From: Azohydromonas aeria
GTDB taxonomy: Bacteria; Pseudomonadota; Gammaproteobacteria; Burkholderiales; Burkholderiaceae_C
NCBI RefSeq assembly: GCF_009760915.1
Contig: NZ_VIDQ01000021.1
Location: forward strand, 1 to 64,000
Direction of reading: 5' to 3'
DNA length: 64,000 bases
Below the pieces are notes generated by a model. The model had not been told where the DNA came from. It made no database searches and saw only the letters and a program-made list of their open reading frames with translations. Positions 53,605-62,270 of this stretch are shown one piece after another. How positions within the stretch are numbered: the first letter of the stretch is position 1; each line of letters opens with the position of its first letter. Both the position numbers and the translations under genes were made by a program.

Positions 53605-55235
53605 GGGGGTCTCGTACTAATTCGCAATTTTGGTGCGCTTTGCCCAGCAGCAGGCGCGCCCCCTGGTTCTGTACCCGCATCGAGGGCAGTCCGGTCGCGC
53701 TGACGGCCGATTGCTGCGTGGAGTCAGCTCCCCTTGCGCTCCCCCGAGGCGGCCATGTCAGCGTTCGCTCACCGCTTCGTCGGACAAAGCAGCCTGCCTG
53801 CACGGCTGAGCGATTTCGACCTCGACCACTTCTTCCAGCTTTCCCGGGACGACATCAAGGCGCTGCAGGAGCAATTCCGCGACGAGCACCGGCTGGCGGC
53901 AGCGCTGATGGTGCTGTTCATGCGGGTCGCCGGTCGGACACTAGACGGCTTTACGGTCATCCCGCGCAACCTGCTGCGCTACGCGGCGGACGCGGTCAGT
54001 GTCTCCGCGCCGTCCATTGCCAGCCTGAGGGCCATCTACCGGCGGCGCCAGACGCATTCCGCTCATCAGCGCTGGGCCAAGGACTACCTTGGCCTGTCCG
54101 AGATTGCTCCGGCAGACGAACATGAGCTGACGGCCGCGCTGAAGCTGCAGGCCCAGGATGCACCGCACACCGATGACCTCATCGAAGCGGCCAAGCAGTG
54201 GCTGTTTGCGCGCCGCATCCTCATCCCGTCGTCGTTTCGGCTGCTGGAGTGGGCCCGTGCCGCGTTCTGGCAAGGCGAGGATCAGATCGTGGCGTGCGTG
54301 GCGAGGGCCGTTCCCGGCGCTCGCGGCAAGCAGCTGATCCATGCGGTCCACACCCTGCGGCCGCCGGGGGACGCCACGCACCTTGAGTGGCTGAAGACGC
54401 CGCCAAAGAAGCACAGCCCCACGACGCTGGCGCAGACCGTGGAGAAGGTTCGCTACCTGAAGTCCCTGGGTGCCCATGAGTGGGACCTGTCGGATGTGGT
54501 GCTCGCCAGGCAACAGGCCTATGCGCGCCAAATCCGGGGGCGCCGCCCGGTCAAGTCGCGCGAGATCCGCACCAAGCTCCAGCTGGTTGAGCTCGTGTGC
54601 TTCCTGCGCGTGGTGCTGCTGGAACTCACCGACACGGCGCTGCAGCAGGCAGGCCGGCGCAGCCAGCAACTGCTGCGCGCCGCGGTCGAGCGTGCCCAAG
54701 CCCAGCGCGGCCACGAAGCTGTCGACCTGTTGAAGCAGGCCGTGCAGCTCAAGGGCGTGCTCCACGACGAAACGAAGGATTGGCAGCAGCGCGTGCTGGA
54801 AGCGCAGCGCTTGCTCGCCGGCATCGACGGCAGCGCTGAAGCCGAACGGTCATTCGCCTTCCACGTGCGGGCGGTGCTGGCACAGGACTCGCAGCGGGTG
54901 CATGCCTGCCTGACAGTTCTTGAGGACCTGGACTTCCAGGGCCAACCCAAGGACGCCGGCATCGTCCAGTGGCAGGCATGGCGAGAGCTGCAACAACGCA
55001 GTGCCGGCAGCCTGCCTTCAGGCTCCGCGCTGCCCGACGTAGGCCCGGCGTGGAATCCGCTCGTCCATGGCGTCGACCCCAAGGCTGCCTGGCGTGCCTT
55101 CGAGGCCAGCACGATGATGGCGCTGCGCAAGAGCGTGCGCCGCGGCTCGGTCTGGGTAGATCACTCGCTGAGTTTTCGCGAGCGCGACCAGATGCTCGTA
55201 AGCGCGCGGCGATCCCGTGTTGATGAGGACGCATC
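53605..55235 (+). mobile_element. Tn3-family transposon, left end, interrupted
   Basis: Begins with a GGGGGTCTCG-like inverted repeat at 53605 and carries the N-terminal half of a Tn3 transposase. The right part is missing because an IS1182 element interrupts it near 55235, and no second half was found in the window. The exact right junction is estimated by loss of transposase-like sequence. Confidence 0.75.
53755..55235 (+). pseudogene. Tn3-family transposase (DUF4158 N-terminus), truncated
   Basis: About 490 codons from ATG 53755 (GAGG 6 nt upstream) of an expected 950-1000. Opens MSAFAHRFVGQSSLPARLSDFDLDHFFQLSRDD, as in DUF4158-containing Tn3 transposases, and ends after the RRGSVWVDHSLSFRERDQML segment that precedes the catalytic domain. 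The DDE catalytic part is lost to the IS1182 insertion. Confidence 0.85.
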
Positions 55236-55374
55236 GAGCGTTAAGGATCGTGTCCACTTAAAGAATGATCCCGGTGGCGAATTCGGGGCAGCAGGCGCAC
55301 AGTTCGGCCTCTGACCGTGCGGCGTGGCGGTGATGGTGGCGCCCGGGTGCGCGGCAAGTTCCAGGAGGCAGGTG

Positions 55375-57048
55375 ATGTCCATGCTTGCCCGGCGCAGAAG
55401 CGCCGTTCCCAAGGAGACGGCCCGAGTGGCGCGGTCGATCTACCCCGAAGGCAACGCGGTCATGTACATGCTCGACGTGCTGCAGTTGGCCGTGGCTGAC
55501 GAAGACTTCGCGGATCTGTTCCCCATCCGCGGTCAGCCAGCGGAGTCGCCTGCACGGCTCGCGCTCGTGACGCTGCTGCAGTTCATGGAGGGGCTTACTG
55601 ATCGCCAAGCAGCAGACGCTGTCCGAACCCGCATTGATTGGAAGTACCTGCTGTGCCTGGAGTTGACAGACTCAGGGTTCGACCACACCGTGCTCAGCGA
55701 ATTCCGCGCACGGCTGCTTGCCCACGACGCGGAGCATCGGGTGTTCGAGGCGGTTCTGGCAATAGCACGGGATCGCGAGCTGTTGCACGGTGGCGGGCGG
55801 CAGCGCAGCGACTCTACCAACGTGCTGGCCAACGTCCAGGCCTTGACGCGATTCGACCTCGTGACCGAGACGGTGCGGCATGCGCTCGACGCCCTTGCCC
55901 GAACAGACCCAGACTGGCTATGCCAGCACGTTACGCCGGCGTGGGTAGACCGCTATGCGCTGCCCACCGGCGAACTGCGGGTGCCCAGGAGTGAAGCCAA
56001 GCGCCTCGCGTGGGCCGCTCAGATTGGCGAAGACGGCATGGCACTGCTCATTGCCTTGAACTCTCCAGAGGCCCCCGCGGACTTGCGCCATTTACCGGCC
56101 TTGGAGGCCCTGCGCCAGGTATGGGTGCAGAACTTTATGATCGTGCGCACGGCAGAAGGAGAACGCGTTGCCTGGCGCTCCAGGGACAACATTCCTCGGG
56201 CTGGCCTCTTCATATGCTCGCCTCACGATACGCAGGCGCGCCGCTGCAGCAAAGGCAAGACCGTGTGGACCGGCTACAAGGTTCATCTGACCGAGACCTG
56301 TGACAGCGCCGCGCCGAACCTGATCACGAACGTTGAGACGACCGCTGCCACCGTGTACGACGCCAACGTGACACCTGACATCCATGCTGCCTTGCAAAAG
56401 CGCGGCGTACTGCCAGGTGTCCACGTCGCTGATGCCGCGTACGTGAACTCGGCGCTGTTCCAGCAGTCCCGAGAGCTCTACCAGGTGGAGCTCATTGGAC
56501 CGACCCGCAGCGACAACGAACGGCAAGCCAAAGAACGAAACGGCTTCGCAGCCAGTGACTTCCACATCGACTACGACAATCACCGTGCCGTCTGCCCGGC
56601 TGGCAAGGACAGCATCTATTGGAAACCGACAGCCAACCCGTTCGGCAAGCCCATCGTCAAGATTCGCTGGTCGCGCCACGATTGCGGCCAGTGTGCTATG
56701 CATGCACGATGTACCAGTTCGATGCCTCCGCAACGGCAGATCACGATAAGACCTCAAGGGCAGCGTGAGCTTCTGACTGAGCGACGCGAGCAGGAAAAGC
56801 ACGCCGCCTATGCCAGCGAGCATGCGTGGCGGTCCGGTATCGAAGGCACCATCTCGGAGGCGGTCCGCAGCCACTCGGTTCGTCGCACCCGCTACATCGG
56901 CCAAGCCAAGACACATCTGGCCCATCTCATGACAGCTGCGGCAATCAACGTCGGCCGCCTACTGCGCTGGGTCACGGGTGAACCGAAAGCCGGCGTGCTC
57001 CCGACCGCGTTCCAGCGCCTGTTCACTGCCTTTGCCGGATCCTACTGA
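55375..57048 (+). CDS. IS1182-family transposase
   Basis: 557-residue DDE transposase; start ATG 55375 after AGGAGG. N-terminal DUF772-like region (FPIRGQPAESPARLALVTLLQFMEGLTDRQAADAVRTRIDWKYLLCL), first catalytic aspartate in QRSDSTNV, second in HVADAAYVNS, and the C-terminal HAWRSGIEGTISEAVRSHSVRRTRYIG with the catalytic glutamate. The stop was originally TAA; the IS630 insertion after TA turns it into TAC-TGA, so the reading frame gains one tyrosine and still ends. Confidence 0.9.
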   Translation: MSMLARRRSAVPKETARVARSIYPEGNAVMYMLDVLQLAVADEDFADLFPIRGQPAESPARLALVTLLQFMEGLTDRQAADAVRTRIDWKYLLCLELTDSGFDHTVLSEFRARLLAHDAEHRVFEAVLAIARDRELLHGGGRQRSDSTNVLANVQALTRFDLVTETVRHALDALARTDPDWLCQHVTPAWVDRYALPTGELRVPRSEAKRLAWAAQIGEDGMALLIALNSPEAPADLRHLPALEALRQVWVQNFMIVRTAEGERVAWRSRDNIPRAGLFICSPHDTQARRCSKGKTVWTGYKVHLTETCDSAAPNLITNVETTAATVYDANVTPDIHAALQKRGVLPGVHVADAAYVNSALFQQSRELYQVELIGPTRSDNERQAKERNGFAASDFHIDYDNHRAVCPAGKDSIYWKPTANPFGKPIVKIRWSRHDCGQCAMHARCTSSMPPQRQITIRPQGQRELLTERREQEKHAAYASEHAWRSGIEGTISEAVRSHSVRRTRYIGQAKTHLAHLMTAAAINVGRLLRWVTGEPKAGVLPTAFQRLFTAFAGSY

Positions 57049-58133
57049 TCGGCGCGTAAATTGCTCAACTCCATCAGGCTTTTCGAGGAGGCCGGCATGG
57101 GACAACTGCTTTCAAGTCGAGCCGTCGACTGGCGCGAAGGCCGACGACTGCGTGCCTGGGAATTGCACGAGGCTGGCTGGACACAGGCGCAGGTCGCCGA
57201 GGCACTGGGCGTCACGCCGGGGGCGGTATCGCAGTGGATGCGCCGCGCTCGCGAAGGTGGCGGCGTCACGGCCCTGCATAAGCGCAGTGCACCTGGGGCG
57301 GCAAGCAAGCTCTCGGCCGAACAGCAGGCCAAGGTTCTGGCCTGGCTCGACGAAGGAGCCCCAGCGCACGGGTTCATCGGCGAGGTATGGACACGCAAGC
57401 GCGTAGCGGCGCTCATCGAGCGCAAGCTCGGCGTGCATTACCACCCTGGGCATGTGAGCAAGCTGCTTCAGTCGTGGAAACGCAGTCCTCAAAAGCCTGC
57501 CCTGCGGGCAACGCAGCGTGACGAAGAAGCCATCGAGCAATGGTGCCAGGAGCGCTGGCCGGCCATAAAAAAATCAGGCGCAGCAAGAGAGCCGCAAGGT
57601 GGTGTTCGTCGACGAGAGCGGCTTTTATTTGCTGCCGGCGGTCGTGCGGACCTACGCGCCTGTAGCCCACACGCCGGTGCTGCACCACCGACTGACGCGT
57701 GACCATTTGTCCGTCATCGGCGCCGTGGCTCAGGATGAGCGGCTGTACTTCCAAGTTCATGAGCACGCCATCACGGAGGTGGAAGTCATTGTCTTCTGCC
57801 GCCACCTGCTGCGTCATGTACCAGGCAAGCTGCTCGTGCTGTGGGATGGCGCGCCGATCCATCGCAGCCGCGCCGTCAAGCAGTTCTTGCATGAGGAAGC
57901 CGGCGACAGGCTGCACCTCGAACGCTTCCCCGGCTACGCGCCCGAACTCGACCCTCAAGAAGGAATCTGGCGGCATCTGAAGCACGTCGAGCTGCGCAAC
58001 GTCTGCTGCGCCAGCCTCGCAGAGATCCGTAGAAAGCTGCGCGGTGCCTGCCAACGACTTCGACAAAAGCCTCGCGTCATCCGGGCCTGCATTGCACATG
58101 CTGGTCTTGTTTAGATCTCAACGCGCCGATCAG
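57045..58133 (+). mobile_element. IS630-family element B, inserted in the IS1182 stop codon
   Basis: Terminal inverted repeats CTGATCGGCGCGT / ACGCGCCGATCAG, flanked on each side by TA (57043-57044 and 58134-58135), the target duplication typical of IS630/mariner. Removing the element restores TAA at the end of the IS1182 transposase. Carries one transposase gene in two overlapping frames. Confidence 0.9.
57097..58114 (+). pseudogene. IS630 transposase B in two frames (1-base shift at an A7 run)
   Basis: The N-terminal part (from ATG 57097, GAGGAG upstream) has the helix-turn-helix EAGWTQAQVAEALGVTPGAVSQWMRRA; the catalytic part (57599-58114) has VVFVDESGFY, LLVLWDGAPIH and YAPELDPQEGIW, the DDE triad. 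They are joined across CCATAAAAAAATCAGG at 57564-57579: removing one A gives an uninterrupted chain (WPAIKNQAQQESRKVVFVDES). Either a mutation has killed the gene or polymerase slippage on the A7 run makes full-length transposase. Confidence 0.8.
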
Positions 58134-58283
58134 TAAGTAACGCAGCACACCGAACTCTATGTAAAGAGTCAAGCCATTAGTTGCCGGTACACGGTACTGG
58201 AACGTAAGCGGCCAGCCCTCCCACCTTGAGTAGCTGGGGCCAGAAGCCAACGATGACGTCCATCAATCGTTAGATGGACATCT

Positions 58284-58703
58284 ATGTACTCAAGGTCGAA
58301 TCCGCGGCGGCGCCATAGCGCCGAGTTCAAGGCAGCAGTCATGGCCGCCTGCGATGAGCCTGGCGCGTCAGTGGCTGCCGTGGCCCAGGCCCATGGCCTC
58401 AATGCCAACCTGGTGCACCAATGGCGGCGTGGCCGGGGTGCGCCGGCAGCTGCGGTCGCGGCGCCAATGGCAGCTCTCAGCACCGAGGCCAGCCCGGTGA
58501 TCAATACCGCGCCGGTGTTCATTCCCGTAGAGCTGCCGCCGCCCGTGCAGGCACAGAGCGCGGCGCCGGCGTCGGCGCCGCAAGCTGAAGCGCCGCAGGA
58601 GATTCACATCGAGCTGCGCCGCGGAGCCGTTACGGTGAACGTGCGCTGGCCCATGCAGGCTGCTGCACAGTTCGCGGCGTGGCTGCGCGAGATCCTGCGG
58701 TGA
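58284..58703 (+). CDS. tnpA: IS66 TnpA (helix-turn-helix protein)
   Basis: 139 residues with an IS66 OrfA pattern: RRRHSAEFKAAVMAACDEPGASVAAVAQAHGLNANLVHQWRR helix-turn-helix, then a proline/alanine linker and an IHIELRRGAVTVNVRWP ending. Accessory DNA-binding protein. Its stop overlaps the tnpB start (GTGA). Confidence 0.9.
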   Translation: MYSRSNPRRRHSAEFKAAVMAACDEPGASVAAVAQAHGLNANLVHQWRRGRGAPAAAVAAPMAALSTEASPVINTAPVFIPVELPPPVQAQSAAPASAPQAEAPQEIHIELRRGAVTVNVRWPMQAAAQFAAWLREILR

Positions 58704-59038
58704 TCCGTATCGACAGCCTCTGGCTGTGCCCGCAGCCGGTGGACATGCGCGCCGGCGCCGAGCGGCTCATGGCCTACGTCGTGATGGTCCACGGCGAGGC
58801 ACGAGCCCACCACGGCTACCTCTTCGCCAATGCCCGTTCCAACCGCGTCAAGCTGCTCGTGCACGACGGCTTCGGGGTGTGGTGCGCAGCGCGACGGCTC
58901 AACCGCGGGCGCTTCGACTGGCCGCGTGCCGCTGACTCCAGCCAACGCCTGGCATTGACGCAAGCGCAGTTCGACGCCCTGGTGCTGGGGCTGCCCTGGC
59001 AACGGCTGCCGGAGATGAGCGTGATCAGCTGCGTGTAG
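58700..59038 (+). CDS. tnpB: IS66 TnpB (accessory protein)
   Basis: 112 residues from GTG 58700, overlapping tnpA by 4 bp. IRIDSLWLCPQPVDMRAGAERLM and ANARSNRVKLLVHDGFGVWCAARRLNRGRF are the OrfB/IS66 motifs. Its exact role in transposition is unknown. Confidence 0.92.
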   Translation: MIRIDSLWLCPQPVDMRAGAERLMAYVVMVHGEARAHHGYLFANARSNRVKLLVHDGFGVWCAARRLNRGRFDWPRAADSSQRLALTQAQFDALVLGLPWQRLPEMSVISCV

Positions 59039-59113
59039 CTTGCGCCGCGCAGGGGGCCGCGGCGCGCTGGCAACGGCATATCCGCCAATGGATTGCCATG
59101 CCGCCGGGGCGGC

Positions 59114-60811
59114 ATGATGCCGGGCATGCGCGACCTCACCGCCAAGGATCTTCAGGGCCTTACGCCCGAGGCGCTTGGCCAGCTCGCGCAGCAGATGCTG
59201 CAGCACATCGAGAGCCAGGCCCGCGAGATGGCGCTCAAGGACCAGCAGCTCGAGCTCAAGGACCAGCAGATCCAACGCCAGGCGCGCGACATCGCCTGGC
59301 GCGACGCGAAGATCGAGAAGGTCAACTTCGAGCTCGCGCGCCTCAAGCGCTGGCGCTTCGGTGCCAAGACCGAGGCGATGGACGCCCAGCAGCGTCAAAT
59401 GTTCGAGGACACGATGGCCGAAGACGAGGCCGCCCTCGAAGCCCAGCTGGCAGCTCTGCGCGCCGCGATGCCGCAGACACCGGAGTCGCCGAAGCCGCCG
59501 CCACGTCGTCCTCGCCGCCAGGCTCTGCCCGAACACCTGCGCCGCGTCGAGCACCGCCACGAGCCCGCAGACACCCACTGCCCGACGCCGGGCTGCGGCC
59601 GCCCCATGACGCGCGTGGGCGAAGACGTCAGCGAGAAGCTCGACATCGTGCCGGCTGAGTTCTTCGTGCACCGCCACGTCTACGGCAAGTGGGCATGCCG
59701 CTGCTGCGAGCGCCTGGTGCAGGAGCCGGCCGAGCCGGAGATCATCGATGGCGGCATGGCCGCTAGCGGCCTGGTGGCGCACACGATGATCAGCCGCTTC
59801 GTGGACCACCTGCCGTACTACCGGCTGGAGACCATCAACGCGCGCTCGCGGGTGCACACGCCGCGCTCGACGCTGGCGTCGTGGTCCGGCCAGGGTGGCG
59901 CGGCACTGGAGCCGCTGTACGAACTGCTCAAGCGCTTCGTACTGAGCTGCGCCGTGCTGCACGCCGACGAGACGCCTGTAGCGATGCTCGACCCGGGCGC
60001 GGGCAAGACCAAGAAGACGTACATCTGGGCCTATGCCCGTGGTGCCCTCGATGCGCAGCGCGGTGTCGTCTACGACTTCTGCCTGGGCCGTGGCGGCCAG
60101 TACCCGGTAGCGTTCCTGGCCAGCACGGCCGACCCGCCAACGGGGCCCGACGCCGACAAGCCAAGCTCGTGGCAAGGCACGCTGGTGTGTGACCGATACG
60201 CCGGCTACGACCAGGCGCTGGACCCCAAGGCGTACCCCGATAGAAGATCGGCGGCGTGCCTCGTGCACGCACGCCGCAAGTTCGACGAGCTGGCCAAGGC
60301 CGGGGCCAGCGACGTGGCGGTGCAGGCCATCGAGCGCATCGCCCGCATCTACCGTGTTGAGGCCGAGCTGGGCAGCTTGGCCGCCGATGAGCGGCTGGCG
60401 GTGCGCCAGGCCCTGGCGCGTCCGCTGTGGGACGAGTTGCTGGTGTGGTTGAAGCTGCAGCGCCGACGGGTGGCCGACGGCAGCACCACGGCAGCAGCCA
60501 TCGACTACAGCCTCAAGAACTGGGAAGAGCTCACGCGCAACTTGCACGACGGCGCCGTGCCGCTGGACAACAACCACCTGGAGCAGCAGATGCGCTGCTG
60601 GGCCATGGGCCGCAAGGCGTGGCTCTTCTGCGGCAGCGAGCTCGCCGGCAGGCGGGCTGCCATGGTCATGAGCCTGGTGCAGTCAGCCAAGCTCAACGGT
60701 CACAACCCATGGGCCTACCTGCGCGACGTGCTCGCCCGGCTGCCGACCCACCTCAACAGCCGCCTTGAAGAGCTGCTGCCGCATCGCTGGAGCCCTACGC
60801 CCGAAGGCTGA
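59114..60811 (+). CDS. tnpC: IS66 TnpC transposase
   Basis: 565 residues. Coiled-coil N-terminus with repeated LKDQQ segments, a zinc-finger region (HCPTPGCGRPM and ACRCCERLV), the DDE-type catalytic core with HADETPV and CDRYAGYDQAL, and LDNNHLEQQMRCWAMGRKAWLFCGSELAGRRAA with the glutamate. Start may be one of several ATGs between 59114 and 59126. Confidence 0.92.
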   Translation: MMPGMRDLTAKDLQGLTPEALGQLAQQMLQHIESQAREMALKDQQLELKDQQIQRQARDIAWRDAKIEKVNFELARLKRWRFGAKTEAMDAQQRQMFEDTMAEDEAALEAQLAALRAAMPQTPESPKPPPRRPRRQALPEHLRRVEHRHEPADTHCPTPGCGRPMTRVGEDVSEKLDIVPAEFFVHRHVYGKWACRCCERLVQEPAEPEIIDGGMAASGLVAHTMISRFVDHLPYYRLETINARSRVHTPRSTLASWSGQGGAALEPLYELLKRFVLSCAVLHADETPVAMLDPGAGKTKKTYIWAYARGALDAQRGVVYDFCLGRGGQYPVAFLASTADPPTGPDADKPSSWQGTLVCDRYAGYDQALDPKAYPDRRSAACLVHARRKFDELAKAGASDVAVQAIERIARIYRVEAELGSLAADERLAVRQALARPLWDELLVWLKLQRRRVADGSTTAAAIDYSLKNWEELTRNLHDGAVPLDNNHLEQQMRCWAMGRKAWLFCGSELAGRRAAMVMSLVQSAKLNGHNPWAYLRDVLARLPTHLNSRLEELLPHRWSPTPEG

Positions 60812-61058
60812 GTACCTTGCTGGCCTTCCGGCCCTTCGTCAACCGTGGTGCCGCCGGACGCTAACACTGGAACTGCTGATCCGACCTCTCCGCAGACTTG
60901 CGATGCATACGCCAAGCTGTCGCAACGCATTCGCAGTTTCGCTGTGAAAGGCCCAGCCCACAGGCGGCTCTGGAAGCAATGATTCCAGTTACTTTTGGAC
61001 CTGTTTTGAGTTCCGAGTGGGTCAACTCGTTGGCTTTGACGATGGCCGCCATGGCCTA

Positions 61059-62176
61059 TTATTGAGGCGGCAGTAATGTTCTTGAAATCTTGACGCGCCA
61101 TGATCCCGCTGTGATGGAAGCAACGGACATGAGATCGCTGTCGCGCGAGGCGCGGCACGAGAGGCGCGCGCAGGTAATCCGGCTGCGCCAGGCCCAGCAC
61201 ACCTACGACGAGATTGCAGCGCTCACGGGCCTGAGCCGCACAGGCGTGTTCGACATCTGCAAGCGCCATGAGGCCAAGGGTGCCGAGGGACTGCACGACG
61301 CCGAGGGCGGCCGCAAGGTCGGCGAGCATCGCCGGCTCGACGCCAGCCAGGAGGACGAGGTGCAGCGGCTGATCGCCGACAAGACGCCGGACCAGTTGAA
61401 GATGGTCTACGCACTGTGGACGCGCCAGGCGGTGGCACAGCTCATCGAGCAGCGCTTTGGCGTCCGACTGCCGGTGCGCACGATGGGGCTGTACCTCTCG
61501 CGCTGGGGCTTCACGCCTCAAAAGCCCATGAAGAAGGCCTACGAGCAGTCGCCCGCGGCCGTACGCAAGTGGCTTGAAGAGGACTACCCCGTCATCGCCA
61601 CGCGCGCCAAGGTCGAAGGCGTCGAGATCCACTGGGGTGACGAAAGCGGGCTGCGCAGTGACGACGTGCGTGGGCGCGGCTTTGCTCCCAAGGGGCAAAC
61701 GCCGGTGGTGCGCGTCAACAACAAGCGCCATGGCCTGTCGGTCATCTCCACCGTCACCAACCGCGGCCAGATGCGCTGGAAGATCTTCGATGGCGCGCTC
61801 AACGCCGCCATCCTCATCGACTTCCTGCGCCGGCTCGTCAAGGGCGCGTCCAAGAAGATCTTCCTCATCCTGGACAACCTGCGGGTGCACCACGCCAAGG
61901 CCGTCAAAGCATGGCTGGCCAAACATCACGAGGCCATTGAGGTGTTTTACTTGCCAAGCTACAGCCCCGAGCTCAATCCCGACGAGATGGCCAACGCGGA
62001 TCTGAAGCAGGCGGTCACGAAGCTGGCGCCGGCGCGCACGAAGCTGCAACTGGTCAAGGCCACCGCGCAGCACCTGCGTAGCGTGCAGCGCCAGCCCCAC
62101 CGCATCCGCAGCTACTTCGAGCACGAGCCGGTTCGCTATGCCGCCTGATTCAAGTTCATTGATGCCGGCTCAATAG
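61059..62176 (+). mobile_element. IS630-family element C, complete
   Basis: Imperfect inverted repeats: left TATTGAGGCGGCAGTAATG (from 61060) and right, read inward, TATTGAGCCGGCATCAATG (from 62175). TA at 61057-61058 and 62177-62178 fits the IS630 target duplication. One intact transposase gene. An inverted older fragment of the same element is at 53442-53604. The 60874-61058 stretch between this and IS66 has no recognisable gene. Confidence 0.9.
61114..62148 (+). CDS. IS630-family transposase C
   Basis: 344 residues from ATG 61114 (an alternative in-frame ATG at 61129). Helix-turn-helix QHTYDEIAALTGLSRTGVFDICKRH, catalytic core HWGDESGLRSDD, IFLILDNLRVHHAKAVKAWL and YSPELNPDEMANADLKQ with the D-D-E residues. 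Intact reading frame; probably active. Confidence 0.93.
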   Translation: MEATDMRSLSREARHERRAQVIRLRQAQHTYDEIAALTGLSRTGVFDICKRHEAKGAEGLHDAEGGRKVGEHRRLDASQEDEVQRLIADKTPDQLKMVYALWTRQAVAQLIEQRFGVRLPVRTMGLYLSRWGFTPQKPMKKAYEQSPAAVRKWLEEDYPVIATRAKVEGVEIHWGDESGLRSDDVRGRGFAPKGQTPVVRVNNKRHGLSVISTVTNRGQMRWKIFDGALNAAILIDFLRRLVKGASKKIFLILDNLRVHHAKAVKAWLAKHHEAIEVFYLPSYSPELNPDEMANADLKQAVTKLAPARTKLQLVKATAQHLRSVQRQPHRIRSYFEHEPVRYAA

Positions 62177-62270
62177 TAAGCTGGCGGCAAACGCACGCTG
62201 CAAGAAATGCCGCCGGTAGCAGTGCTCAAATTGCAATGCGGCATGCAGCCGCTGTAGAGAGCTCCACGAA

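Larger units (their letters stand above)
55240..58203 (+). mobile_element. IS1182-family element, itself interrupted by an IS630 element
   Basis: A transposase-bearing element inserted in the Tn3 transposase gene. The left end is near 55240 (a region starting GGATCGTGTCCACTTAAAG). Its transposase gene is interrupted at the stop codon by an IS630 element (57045-58133); sequence from 58134 to about 58203 is the flank that continues it. No matching right terminal repeat was found by eye, so the right boundary is only an estimate. Confidence 0.6.
58204..60865 (+). mobile_element. IS66-family element with 8-bp target duplication
   Basis: Terminal repeats GTAAGCGGCC... and, on the other strand, GTTAGCGTCC... 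(ends 58204 and 60865). The 8 bp on both sides are identical: ACTGGAAC at 58196-58203 and 60866-60873, the 8-bp duplication expected for IS66. Contains tnpA, tnpB and tnpC. All genes look intact, so the insertion seems recent. Confidence 0.95.

Noticed and set aside
57599-58114. Separate second gene in IS630-B
   Set aside because: It contains only the DDE half of one transposase; joined with the upstream frame across the A7 run it restores one normal-length transposase.
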